A DNA stretch of 64,000 bases from Chloroflexota bacterium (GCA_016838895.1 JAEKNU010000013.1:20548-84547), one strand, 5' to 3'; counted from the stretch's first letter, positions 8,850 to 17,120 are shown. Made by a program: numbers and translations. The notes: generated by a model from the letters alone, not told the origin.

Positions 8850-8899
8850 ATTACAAACCAGTAGGGATAATTCATGAATTATCCCTACTGGTTTGTAAT
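8850..8899. repeat. Perfect 50-bp palindrome
   Basis: The 25 bases at 8850-8874 are exactly mirrored at 8875-8899, with no mismatch and no spacer. The core reads GTAGGGATAATTCA and its complement. It ends 34 bases from the stop of the acyl-AMP ligase and lies 29 bases from the first palindrome. Its outer ends are ATTACA/TGTAAT, the inverse of the ends of the first palindrome. It may serve as a bidirectional transcript end or be a miniature dispersed repeat. Confidence 0.88.
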
Positions 8900-8933
8900 C
8901 GGAAATGTATTCCCGCAGGATTTTTTGTTCGTA

Positions 8934-10610
8934 CTATTCCCCCAACACTTCTTTGACATATTTCTCCCGATTAGCGGATCGTGAGATCTTGCCGCTGCTG
9001 GTTTTTGCCAGCCAGGGACCTTTAACCACATGCACATGACGTAATGCCACGGCTGATTCTTTGGTGACATGCTTGCGTACAGTATCACTGATGGCGATTT
9101 GTTCATCGGGGTCTTTGGTATCGACTTCAGCTACGACAACCACGTCCTCGGTACCGGCGTTTTCATTGAAGATGCCAAACGCGCAAACCCTGCCGGGGTG
9201 AACGCCGTCAATTTCCATCACCAGGGTTTCAATATCCTGTGGGTAAATATTTTTACCGCCCACAATGATGAGGTCTTTTTTGCGGCCGCTGACATATAAA
9301 TTTCCCTCAACCATGTAGCCGTAGTCACCGGTCAGGAAGAAACCCTTGTGAAAGGCTTTCTGGGTGATATCCGGGCGGTGATAATATCCGCTCAGCATAC
9401 AATCGGATTTCAGTGCGATTTCACCAACTTGCCGATCCGGCAATTCCTGATTCTCGGGGGAAAGAATTTTTACCTGCACATTGGGCAGCAAAGGTCCTGC
9501 AGAGAGAAAGGTCATTGCGTTTTCTTGAGTGGTGGGCGGGGCGGCCTGATGCTGTTCGGTGAAAATGAATTTATCGATAATATCCAGCGGCACATCTTCG
9601 CCAAGGGTCGCCTGGGTCACGGCAAAGACGTTCTCGGCCATGGCGTAGCAGGTTAATAGGGCTGCCGGATTTAATCCATAAGGCTCAAAACGGGCAGCAA
9701 ATTTCTGATGGCTTTGCAGGCGGGTTGGCTCGGAGCAATTGATCACCGCGCGCAGGGAATCCAGACGGCAGCCTTCCAGTTGCCGGTCACGGATTTTTTG
9801 GCTGCAAAAGGCATAGGCAAAATTGGGCAGCCAAACCAGGGTGCCTTTGAAATTACTGATGGCCTGCATCAGGCGGTAAGGCGCACGCACCCATTCGAAG
9901 GGTGACATTAAAACAGTATGCACGCCTTTGAGGATGGGCATGATAAAGCAGGCGATCAGACCCATATCATGATACAAGGGCAGCCAGCTAATGATTACGT
10001 CGTCCTCAGTGAGATGTAAAGAGTCACCGTATACATCCAGTTGACGCTGTACTGCGTGATGCGAGAGGGCAACCCCTTTTTGTAACCCAGTAGTACCGGA
10101 GGAGTGCTGTAACAGCACCACTTCATCCGCAGAGCAGGACAAGCCGCTCAGCGTTTGTAAATCAAGGGTCTGAGATAAATCCACCATTTCACTGAGAACC
10201 ATTTTAATCTGTTGATCAGCAGGAATGGCGGTACGAACTTCATCTTCAAAATCGCTATAGGTAATAATGCCAACCGGTTTGGTGTGATCAATCAAAGCGC
10301 TCAGATCAGAGCGATAGCGATCCGAGAGCAGTTTTTCAGTTAAGAAAGGCATAATGGATGGGATGGCACCCAACAGTATGGCGCCCCAATAGGCGTAAAT
10401 CAGGTCATCGCCATGCTGCAGAATGATAATGACCACATCACCGGATTTGACACCCTGATCCATTAGTTGTTTTGTATAGGCGCTGCTGCGCTGTAGTAAT
10501 TGCTGATACGTGATGGGATCATCCGGATCTGTGCCAGATAGCAAGGTGATAATTGTTTTTTGAGGGTGTTTGTGGAAATGATCAAGCAAGATGCTGGAAA
10601 AATTCTGCAT
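8934..10610 (-). CDS. Fatty-acyl-AMP ligase-like adenylating enzyme (DltA-position gene of a Dlt-like operon)
   Basis: A 558-residue ANL-superfamily enzyme. The ATP loop is SSGTTGLQKG (170-179), the acyl-AMP-ligase hallmark SWLPLYHDMGLI follows near 210-220, the A8 hinge is YVSGRKKDLIIVGGKNIYPQDIE, and the A10 catalytic Lys is in TSSGKIS near residue 541. WLPLYHDMGL and the NFAYAFCSQKI...NCSEP region are typical of long-chain acyl-AMP ligases that load carrier proteins rather than CoA, and unlike D-alanine ligase DltA. The start ATG overlaps the stop of the carrier-protein gene (TAATG), so the two are translationally coupled. Inferred role: activates a fatty or other carboxylic acid and loads it onto the carrier. 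The acyl substrate is unknown. Confidence 0.87.
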   Translation of the reverse strand: MQNFSSILLDHFHKHPQKTIITLLSGTDPDDPITYQQLLQRSSAYTKQLMDQGVKSGDVVIIILQHGDDLIYAYWGAILLGAIPSIMPFLTEKLLSDRYRSDLSALIDHTKPVGIITYSDFEDEVRTAIPADQQIKMVLSEMVDLSQTLDLQTLSGLSCSADEVVLLQHSSGTTGLQKGVALSHHAVQRQLDVYGDSLHLTEDDVIISWLPLYHDMGLIACFIMPILKGVHTVLMSPFEWVRAPYRLMQAISNFKGTLVWLPNFAYAFCSQKIRDRQLEGCRLDSLRAVINCSEPTRLQSHQKFAARFEPYGLNPAALLTCYAMAENVFAVTQATLGEDVPLDIIDKFIFTEQHQAAPPTTQENAMTFLSAGPLLPNVQVKILSPENQELPDRQVGEIALKSDCMLSGYYHRPDITQKAFHKGFFLTGDYGYMVEGNLYVSGRKKDLIIVGGKNIYPQDIETLVMEIDGVHPGRVCAFGIFNENAGTEDVVVVAEVDTKDPDEQIAISDTVRKHVTKESAVALRHVHVVKGPWLAKTSSGKISRSANREKYVKEVLGE

Positions 10611-10855
10611 TATACCTGCCTTGAGACAATAATTTCAGCCAGTTCCTGTATGGTATCAAAATGATCAGCGGTTAATTCGGTGTCATCCAGTTGCACACCA
10701 TATTCGTCTTCGACGATTAATGCCAGATCCACCAGGCTGAAAGAATCAATTAATCCGCTGGAGATCAGTTTTTCATCCGCTTTGATGGTTCTGTTATTTT
10801 GTCTTAAGATTTCGGCAGCGATTTTCTGTGCTAAAAATTCAATAATAGATTCCAC
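10610..10855 (-). CDS. Acyl carrier protein (DltC-position gene)
   Basis: An 81-residue four-helix carrier protein. The phosphopantetheine site is the Ser of GLIDSFSLVDL (Ser38), followed by the acidic helix typical of these proteins. The start is GTG, with GGAG eight bases upstream; a nearby ATG is in another frame. It begins 22 bases after the SGNH gene and its stop shares one base with the ligase start, so it is embedded in the operon. It would present the acyl group made by the ligase to the membrane acyltransferase. It is unlikely to be the housekeeping fatty-acid ACP, given its location and divergent motif. Confidence 0.9.
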   Translation of the reverse strand: MESIIEFLAQKIAAEILRQNNRTIKADEKLISSGLIDSFSLVDLALIVEDEYGVQLDDTELTADHFDTIQELAEIIVSRQV

Positions 10856-10877
10856 GATTCATACTCCATAACTAATT

Positions 10878-12896
10878 TTATTGCTGTAATATTGACCATA
10901 CTGCATACAATGATTGTAACGCAGTTAGATTGCGCATGGTACGTCCGGTTCGCATTTGATATTTGTCATCAAAGAATGCCTGCCCAACGGTCAGATGGAA
11001 TTCATCGGTCCATAAACCGTGATCCGGCAAGGGCTGGGCTGCACTCCAGAAATTAAAGATCGGAATTTGATATTCACAACCTAATTTTACAATGGTTTGA
11101 TTAATGCCGTGATCCCCTTCCAGATTATCGGCTTTGGTAATTAAAATCGGCACAGCGCCGCTTTCGAGGACGGTATCAATGATTTCACGCATGTAGCCTT
11201 CATAGATATCTGCCGGGCGTTTGGCCCACCATGTTTCCATGCTGATAAAAACCACGCTGGGTTTCTGGAGGCGAAGTTCGCAGGTCAGCGGCGATTCTCC
11301 ACTTTCACACATGGCTGGGTCTGCTCTTAAGGGGGAGAGAATGGAGGCAACATTGAATCCGCCGCTGACTGCCGCGCCACGGCGTGCAAAGGATCCCTGG
11401 TAATAGTCAATCACGTCCTGCAAGTAGGCATAATCATCTCCCAGGCGATAATCACTCGGGTTATCATAGATGCCTAAAAATACCGTGGGTACATTCTGGC
11501 AATCACCGATAACGGAAAAGCCATTCGGATTATTACCGTTTTCAATGCCATCCTTGTAAAGCTGGATCAGTTCCGGGCTAACATATTGGGGTATCGCTGG
11601 GATTTCTTCCCATTCTTCTGCATTACAAACCGGGGGTTTGGATAGTACCGTCAAGGTTGGCGTAATGGTTGGCGTGGCGATTGCGGCATCAATTGTCGGG
11701 GTAGCTGTCAGGGTGGGCAGCGGGGTTTCGGTGGGCAATTGATAAATTTGCCCCTGGGGTTTAACCTGACAGGTATCCGGGTTGGTGGCAATGTCGTTGA
11801 TTACTTCACTGATTTTCTCTGCCGTCAATTGGGTGCCATTCGGGGTAGTGTGAATAGCGGTATTGGTGAATTCGTATTCGTTGACCAGATTCCATAGATC
11901 AAAGTATTGCCAATCATATAATTCAGCAGCAGTTGTCATCATCTCACGATACTGGTCATATGCCCAGCGTGGATAATAATGATTGTAGCGCAGCTCACTG
12001 TTTTCACCTGAACTAATCATGATGGGTTCATTGACAATCAGGATAGGGATATCGGCGTACAGTTTTCGTCCGGCTTCAAGCACATCCAATGCCAGATCAT
12101 CTACATGCAGAGGATTATCATAATCCAGGAAATCGGTCTCATCGGCGGAGAAATCGCGTCGGGCAAGTTCAAAACGATCAGGGTAGTATTGGTCAATGCC
12201 GGAGGCTGACCACATTACGCCGTACATTTGCAGGCGCACTAAATCCGCCAGATCACGACGTTTTGTGAGCATATCATTTTCCAGTAGATTGCTGTTTTCA
12301 TTTTCAAGGTGATACGCGTTGAGCTGCATTTGACTGAGCACCTCATCCACTTTCTGTGAATTATTCATCAGAATGGGGGAGGCAAGTTGATTGCTGCTTG
12401 CTGCCGATTCCAGGGTGACCATCCAGAGAATCATATCTGGTTGATAGCGCTGTGCTTCTTTTAGAATGACCAGATCTTTCATCCAGGAGAGGGTCGGGTA
12501 GCCCATATTGTAAAAATGGATCTGGCGTCCATCGCAGCTTTTTAGCTCAAGTGCATTTAATTCCGCGCTGAGTGTTTCTTCAGGACGCAATAAAGTGCCC
12601 CAAACAGAGGAATCGCCCACAACCAGCACGCGATATTCACTTTCATTGTTTTTGTTGGCGTTGATTTCATGTGATGCAAACATGGCATCCACGTTGTTAA
12701 TGGTCAGATTATAGGCTTCCTGAGGATATTCTCCAAAGGGAAAACGTTCACGTCCGGGGAAAAGTACGTTGTAAGCGGATATTTTTCCAAGGAAGGCTTG
12801 TGGTTGTATCAGGGCAAACAATACATTGAAAATAATCAGGAAAAAGACAACCCTTACAGCGATACGAATGAGGCGCGGCCAGTTTGAATTTTGCAT
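10878..12896 (-). CDS. Membrane-anchored tandem SGNH-hydrolase protein (DltD-position gene)
   Basis: A 672-residue protein with an N-terminal membrane anchor (about residues 10-30) and two SGNH-like domains outside. Domain 1 has GDSS at 94-97, a conserved YNMGYPTLSW block and HTTPNG at 349-354. A Thr/Pro-rich linker spans about 385-422. Domain 2 starts with IGDCQ (464-467), where the nucleophilic Ser is replaced by Cys466, and ends with DEFH (Asp631, His634). The start at 12896 is chosen because it overlaps the stop of the MBOAT gene (TGATG); a longer frame upstream would run into that gene. In Dlt and alginate-acetylation systems such a protein transfers the acyl group to the polymer. The tandem arrangement is unusual. 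Confidence 0.85.
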   Translation of the reverse strand: MQNSNWPRLIRIAVRVVFFLIIFNVLFALIQPQAFLGKISAYNVLFPGRERFPFGEYPQEAYNLTINNVDAMFASHEINANKNNESEYRVLVVGDSSVWGTLLRPEETLSAELNALELKSCDGRQIHFYNMGYPTLSWMKDLVILKEAQRYQPDMILWMVTLESAASSNQLASPILMNNSQKVDEVLSQMQLNAYHLENENSNLLENDMLTKRRDLADLVRLQMYGVMWSASGIDQYYPDRFELARRDFSADETDFLDYDNPLHVDDLALDVLEAGRKLYADIPILIVNEPIMISSGENSELRYNHYYPRWAYDQYREMMTTAAELYDWQYFDLWNLVNEYEFTNTAIHTTPNGTQLTAEKISEVINDIATNPDTCQVKPQGQIYQLPTETPLPTLTATPTIDAAIATPTITPTLTVLSKPPVCNAEEWEEIPAIPQYVSPELIQLYKDGIENGNNPNGFSVIGDCQNVPTVFLGIYDNPSDYRLGDDYAYLQDVIDYYQGSFARRGAAVSGGFNVASILSPLRADPAMCESGESPLTCELRLQKPSVVFISMETWWAKRPADIYEGYMREIIDTVLESGAVPILITKADNLEGDHGINQTIVKLGCEYQIPIFNFWSAAQPLPDHGLWTDEFHLTVGQAFFDDKYQMRTGRTMRNLTALQSLYAVWSILQQ

Positions 12897-14335
12897 CAGA
12901 TTCCGGCACCTCCAAATAAGCGAATGATAACCTGCAATCCGGATTGTACATCCGGCATTACAAACCAGACCCAACCCAGGGCGATGTAGTTAAACGTCAG
13001 GAACCAGTTTGCACCGCGCCATATGCGCTGAAGCCAGACATTCCCTTCAGTCTTTTGCCATAACGGAGCAACTTTTTCGCTGTAACGATTTTGAATGAAA
13101 GTTCCCAATCCATGCCAGACGCCCCAGGCAAGGAAACCAGTGGTTACGCCGTGCCAGAGTCCGATTAATACCATCGTGCTGAGCTGCATCATGAAAATGA
13201 TCAAGGCTTTCTGATTGCGAATCCTGGAACGGCGCAGACTGCGCGTGACGGGATTGTAAAAGTAAGATCGGAACCACTGTGTGAGCGTGATGTGCCAATC
13301 ATTCCAGAAAAGGGTCAGGTTGGTTCTGCGATAGGGATGATTGAAGTTCTCGGGTAAATTGATACCCAGTATTTTTCCCAATCCAATGGCGATATCCGTA
13401 TAACCGCTGAAATCAAAATAGATTTGCAGGGCATAGGCATACAGAATTACCCATAACCAAAGTGTTGATGTGGTATGTTCAGCGTGCTGCGTGTTGAGCG
13501 CAATTAAACCCAGTGTATCTGCCAGGGCGAATTTTTTGAATAAACCAAGGATGATGCGGTAAAAACCGTCTGTGTATTGTTCGGGTTGATCGAATATTTT
13601 CAGCGGCTGGCGTAAATCGACAACGAAGCGTTCGATGCGATCAATTGGACCTGCTGAGAGGGAAGCCGGAAAGAGTACATAGCAGATATATTCATTCAAG
13701 GCCACTTGCGGAAAACGACCCGCAAATTGATCGCGCAGGGTGTGGATGATACGAAAAGCAATGTACGAGAATCCCAGCCAGCGCCAATCAAATGGATCTG
13801 CCAAAGTGGTTGATTGTGATACCAGATGGCGTGCGCCAATACTCATGATTTCTGCTAAGGCAGGGGTTTTGATGGCAATGAAAATAAGAATCAAAAAAGT
13901 GATGCTGATCCAACTCATCGCTTTGGATTTTGGAAGAAAACGCCAGACCAATGTAATAATGATTGCTGCAACAGCCAGGAATACGCCCACCTTCCATAAT
14001 AACGGGGGACGGTTGGGAACAATCCAGCCGTTGATGGTAATCAGGCGGGTAGCAGCCAGGCTAATAACAACCAGTGCGATGATTAATAGCGTGAGGTAGG
14101 TTTTACGTGCGGAACGATTTTCTCGTGGAGTAATCATCAGCCAGTTGGCTGCAACCAGAAGCAGCGTCAGGCAGGGCAGCCAAAAATCCATGAAGCGGAT
14201 TGGTAGCGCGGGTTGTAAGAGGAAAACAAAGATTACACTTGCAATGGTCAATGGCCAGATACGGCCAGCCGGTTGGCTGATCATACGAATGGCAATGACG
14301 ATGGCAAGAATGAGTAGAATGGATTGAATATTCAT
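12896..14335 (-). CDS. MBOAT-family membrane O-acyltransferase (DltB/AlgI-like)
   Basis: A 479-residue polytopic membrane protein. Conserved MBOAT features are YFDFSGYTDIAIGLG (306-320), the LPENFNHPYRRTNLTLFWNDWHITLTQWFRSY region (328-358) and the catalytic-His helix IGLWHGVTTGFLAWGVWHG with His395. The family accepts an activated acyl group on the cytoplasmic side and passes it through a membrane tunnel. Its ATG directly follows the stop of the 45-residue membrane peptide gene, and its stop overlaps the SGNH start, so all three are tightly coupled. Whether it uses the adjacent carrier protein as donor is inferred from the operon. Confidence 0.92.
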   Translation of the reverse strand: MNIQSILLILAIVIAIRMISQPAGRIWPLTIASVIFVFLLQPALPIRFMDFWLPCLTLLLVAANWLMITPRENRSARKTYLTLLIIALVVISLAATRLITINGWIVPNRPPLLWKVGVFLAVAAIIITLVWRFLPKSKAMSWISITFLILIFIAIKTPALAEIMSIGARHLVSQSTTLADPFDWRWLGFSYIAFRIIHTLRDQFAGRFPQVALNEYICYVLFPASLSAGPIDRIERFVVDLRQPLKIFDQPEQYTDGFYRIILGLFKKFALADTLGLIALNTQHAEHTTSTLWLWVILYAYALQIYFDFSGYTDIAIGLGKILGINLPENFNHPYRRTNLTLFWNDWHITLTQWFRSYFYNPVTRSLRRSRIRNQKALIIFMMQLSTMVLIGLWHGVTTGFLAWGVWHGLGTFIQNRYSEKVAPLWQKTEGNVWLQRIWRGANWFLTFNYIALGWVWFVMPDVQSGLQVIIRLFGGAGI

Positions 14336-14473
14336 TTAGAAGCCTGAGTAGATCCAGAGCGGGGATAATCCTGTGGTTAGGATGATGATGAGAATGATGA
14401 TCAGGCTGATTTTTAAAGCCAGCTTGTTTTCTTCGGCAGAGAGCCAATCACGTAATTTTATTGGAAACCGCAT
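14336..14473 (-). CDS. 45-residue single-span membrane peptide, DltX-like
   Basis: A small gene below ordinary size cut-offs. It encodes MRFPIKLRDWLSAEENK, a hydrophobic helix of about 22 residues rich in Ile/Leu, and a short tail ending PLWIYSGF. GAGGAG precedes the ATG at suitable distance, the start overlaps the end of the upstream lipoprotein gene by 16 bases, and the stop is immediately followed by the MBOAT ATG. These three facts together argue that it is translated. In dlt operons a similar-sized peptide, DltX, accompanies DltB, and as I recall it ends in an aromatic-x-Tyr-x-x-Phe tail; WIYSGF fits that shape. The function as an acyl relay is inference. Confidence 0.75.
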   Translation of the reverse strand: MRFPIKLRDWLSAEENKLALKISLIIILIIILTTGLSPLWIYSGF

Positions 14474-14889
14474 ACGAACCAGTCTCCTCTTTCATTGATG
14501 ACCCGAAAAGTACGTTCTTCCAGGTTGATGTTGCTCGTTTCATTATTATAGGTAGTCATAATATTACCGGTGCATGTGACAGTGGTAATCTCTCCATGTT
14601 GCTCTGTTTCAGTACATTGAACATTTTCCAATGTAGGGGAAACCAGTTGAAAGGCATCCACATCCATAATGGCCTGATCTTCAAAATCTGGACAAATCAG
14701 CACTGCTACGCGATCCATATCTTTGCTGGTCAATGCATCCAGATAAGCTTCAACGGTTTGTGCAGCCGGAGAGGCGTGCTGACAACTTGCCAACAGCAGT
14801 ATGCATGCAAGGGAATAGATAACCCAATGATTTGGGTGTTGCCTGTTTTTTTTGTGGGAAAAAAAATGCAAGATTTGATTACTACTCAT
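14458..14889 (-). CDS. Small lipoprotein, first gene of the Dlt-like operon
   Basis: A 143-residue protein. A basic N-terminus (HKKNRQHPNHW) is followed by a hydrophobic segment and the lipobox LLASC, giving a modified cysteine near residue 36. The mature part (VEAYLDALTSKDMDRVAVLICPDFE, then beta strands ending RFRVINERGDWFVCGFQ-like) has the look of NTF2/DUF4878-type small lipoproteins. No strong ribosome site is seen before the ATG. It overlaps the next gene and lies about 115 bases downstream of the predicted transcription start. Its job in the operon is unknown; a role in anchoring or regulating the envelope acylation complex would be a guess. Confidence 0.72.
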   Translation of the reverse strand: MSSNQILHFFSHKKNRQHPNHWVIYSLACILLLASCQHASPAAQTVEAYLDALTSKDMDRVAVLICPDFEDQAIMDVDAFQLVSPTLENVQCTETEQHGEITTVTCTGNIMTTYNNETSNINLEERTFRVINERGDWFVCGFQ

Positions 14890-15011
14890 GTTTTCTATTT
14901 TTTTGGCCCAAAATCAATCGTTTACATACTCAATGGCACATTATTAGTGCAAAAGCGCAAGCGAATGTCTCCACCCCCATGTGTAATCGTTGCTCTCGAT
15001 TTGCTGTGATG

Positions 15012-15040
15012 ATTATAAACGATGCAAAAATGAGCGTCAA
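15012..15040 (-). promoter_or_regulatory. Sigma-70-type promoter of the Dlt-like operon
   Basis: Read on the minus strand, TTGACG (15040-15035) and TATAAT (15017-15012) are separated by exactly 17 bases. The start of transcription would fall near 15005, leaving a leader of about 115 bases before the lipoprotein ATG at 14889. Confidence 0.72.
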
Positions 15041-15384
15041 GCAGGGGTATTTGATGCCATTGAGTGCGAACACAATTATCTAATGAAATCATCGTTTGAA
15101 ATCCTGTCCCTTGATTGGATTAGGTGAACGGAATGAGGGAAAATTTTAATCAAGACAAATAATTAATAGAAAACCTGTTCTTTTGCACAGGTAAATATTA
15201 GCCGAAATGGGGATGTGCACAAATCTGCTCAGACATATAATCATCTAGTACATATTGAAAAGGTGTGCAAGTGTGGAATCAGGTAGTGAATTTAATTTGC
15301 CGGGATACCTAACTCGTGTAGGTTTTCTATCAGAAAAACACCCGTATAGATTGTCAGTCTACGATTGGTTATACATGAATGTCA
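15041..15384. other. Intergenic region, no gene supported
   Basis: AT-rich spacer between the divergent Dlt-like operon and the aldo/keto reductase. A small hairpin (ACCTGT 15173-15178 with ACAGGT 15187-15192) is the only structure I see before the palindrome at 15385. A 73-codon frame from 15255 starts with TTG, has no ribosome site and is not convincing. Confidence 0.4.
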
Positions 15385-15410
15385 ATATATCCAATTTAAA
15401 TTGGATATAT
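15385..15410. promoter_or_regulatory. 26-bp perfect palindrome, probable operator
   Basis: ATATATCCAATTT at 15385-15397 is followed by its exact reverse complement at 15398-15410. A further half-site, ATATATCCAA, occurs about 30 bases downstream near 15435. Both lie in the 100 bases before the aldo/keto reductase start, a natural place for a repressor or activator site. No regulator gene is adjacent. Confidence 0.5.
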
Positions 15411-15496
15411 GAAAAATATCAAAAATGGAGCTATGAATATATCCAAAATCAATGCATAATCGAATTATCAAAATAGAAAAGTAAGAGGTGAGACTG

Positions 15497-16498
15497 ATGA
15501 ATAAAAAATATACGCGTACATTAGGGCGTTCCGGGATTGAAGTAAGTGCATTAGGTATGGGTTGTTGGGCCATTGGCGGACCTTGGACATTAGATGGAAA
15601 ATCCGCTGGTTGGAGTGTGGTGGATCAGGCTGAATCTGAACGGGCATTGAACACTGCCATTGATATGGGGATCACTTTTTTTGACACTGCTGCTACATAC
15701 GGCGCAGGATTCAGTGAACGACTGGTTGGAAAAGTGCTCAAAGGACGCCGCGATCAATTTATCATCGCGACCAAATTCGGCTATGAAATTAGAGAAGCAA
15801 AGCGCGAAGTGGTTCACTATGATGCTGAAGAAACCAAAAGTGATGTCGCCAGCCGTTTGAAAATAGATGTTGAAGATAGTTTGGCTCGTTTGAATACAGA
15901 TTACATTGATGTATATTTGATCCACGTATGGGGTCTTGAAATTGATAAAGCGCTGGCTGCTCGGGAAGTACTGGAGGAGCTGGTGAAAGAAGGCAAAATT
16001 CGCACCTACGGCTGGAGCACGGATCGAACGGATGCGATTGCTGCCTTTTCAACAAAACCCGCCTGCAGTGTGGTGGAACAACAACTCAGTGTTCTGGATG
16101 GCAATATGGAATTGCTGGCCTTATGTGAAAATCAAAATCTGACCAGTATCAATCGTGGACCATTGGGAATGGGATTGCTGACCGGAAAGTTTGTGCCGGA
16201 AAGCACCTTTGCAAGCGATGATGTTCGTCATGTGGCCGATTGGCATCCTGGATTCAAAGATGGAAAACCCACTCAGGATTGGCTAAATAAGCTCTCATCA
16301 ATTCAAGATGTATTATGCAGTGAGGGTCGTACTTTGGCGCAAGGTGCATTGGCCTGGATTTGGGCGCGTAGTACCAACACGGTGCCGATCCCGGGTTTCA
16401 AGACTGTGGCACAAGTGAAAGAGAATGCCAACGCCATGCAATTCGGCCCATTGACAGTGGAACAAATGACGGAGATTCGTCAGATTTTAGGAAGATAA
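15497..16498 (+). CDS. Aldo/keto reductase (second copy, Tas/YajO-like)
   Basis: A 333-residue aldo/keto reductase of normal length. It begins RTLGRSGIEVSALGMGCWAIGG, keeps FFDTAATYGAGFSE (Asp and Tyr), ATKFGYE (Lys) and DVYLIHVWG (His), and has the C-terminal NADPH-binding stretch TVPIPGFKTVAQVKENA. It is a different subfamily from the shorter enzyme at 7910. ATG 15497 is preferred over GTG 15488 because AGAGG ends eight bases upstream of it. A hairpin follows the stop. Substrate unknown; the operator-like palindrome upstream suggests regulated expression. Confidence 0.92.
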   Translation: MNKKYTRTLGRSGIEVSALGMGCWAIGGPWTLDGKSAGWSVVDQAESERALNTAIDMGITFFDTAATYGAGFSERLVGKVLKGRRDQFIIATKFGYEIREAKREVVHYDAEETKSDVASRLKIDVEDSLARLNTDYIDVYLIHVWGLEIDKALAAREVLEELVKEGKIRTYGWSTDRTDAIAAFSTKPACSVVEQQLSVLDGNMELLALCENQNLTSINRGPLGMGLLTGKFVPESTFASDDVRHVADWHPGFKDGKPTQDWLNKLSSIQDVLCSEGRTLAQGALAWIWARSTNTVPIPGFKTVAQVKENANAMQFGPLTVEQMTEIRQILGR

Positions 16499-16508
16499 TA
16501 TTTGAGGA

Positions 16509-16542
16509 AAGCCAGGGATGGTGGGTTATCCATCCCTGGCTT
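16509..16542 (+). terminator. Strong hairpin after the aldo/keto reductase
   Basis: AAGCCAGGGATGG pairs perfectly with CCATCCCTGGCTT across an eight-base loop, beginning 10 bases after the stop codon. No T-tract follows, so it may be a transcript-stabilising hairpin or a weak terminator. Confidence 0.55.
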
Positions 16543-16671
16543 ATAGAGCACAGCTCTCATTCATTGAACAAAACAAAACACTTTTTCTAACCTCGTTTTA
16601 ATAAATTGCGAGGGTGTATATGGTGTTCGTATCGCATAATCGTTTTGTTGGACTAATTTTGGAGATAAAAA

Positions 16672-16893
16672 ATGAATATACTAAAGATTTTTAAAACTAT
16701 TTTTCAATTTACACACGCTTTTGTTGAAGAGAATGATGTAATGAGTATGTATAGTGAGCAGAGATTTCCATCAAATATGTATTTACACCTTCCAAATGCT
16801 CCATTACATCCTTCGGAGGTAGAACGGGAAAAGCGGCGCATGGTGGCTGAGAATTTTAATAATGCATTGATGTTATCGTTGATGAAATTCTAG
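16672..16893 (+). CDS. Small hypothetical protein
   Basis: A 73-residue frame starting ATG with GGAG seven bases upstream. The N-terminus is MNILKIFKTIFQFTHAFVEEN, and the remainder is hydrophilic with a charged helix (SEVEREKRRMVAENFNNAL). No transmembrane segment, no family recognised. It is isolated between gaps of about 130 and 230 bases. The ribosome site and lack of any overlapping gene support translation, but nothing more can be said. Confidence 0.5.
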   Translation: MNILKIFKTIFQFTHAFVEENDVMSMYSEQRFPSNMYLHLPNAPLHPSEVEREKRRMVAENFNNALMLSLMKF

Positions 16894-17120
16894 TTGAAAA
16901 CAATATCAGGGAACTGCTCAGGATGTGAAAACGTATTAGATAGGAGTATTACGATTACCATTTCTTGTATATGAAAAGAAACAGGTTAAATAACCTGAGA
17001 ACTGGCATCCAGAAATCACCTAACATCCCCCGTTCCTCACACTTCCTATTTGTGTATCACTTCATATAAAATTAGGGTACTGCAAAAGAATGATATAGGC
17101 GATAGGAAATGGGATTTGAT

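Noticed and set aside
8934..14889. A true teichoic-acid D-alanylation (dlt) operon
   Set aside because: The ligase has long-chain acyl-AMP ligase hallmarks and gene order differs from dltXABCD; only the architecture is shared.
14461..15009. Plus-strand frame of 182 codons across the start of the Dlt-like operon
   Set aside because: It is antisense to the lipoprotein gene and covers the minus-strand promoter; composition is not protein-like.
15255..15476. 73-codon plus-strand frame before the aldo/keto reductase
   Set aside because: It starts with TTG, has no ribosome site, and contains the palindromic operator-like sequence, so it is more likely regulatory DNA.
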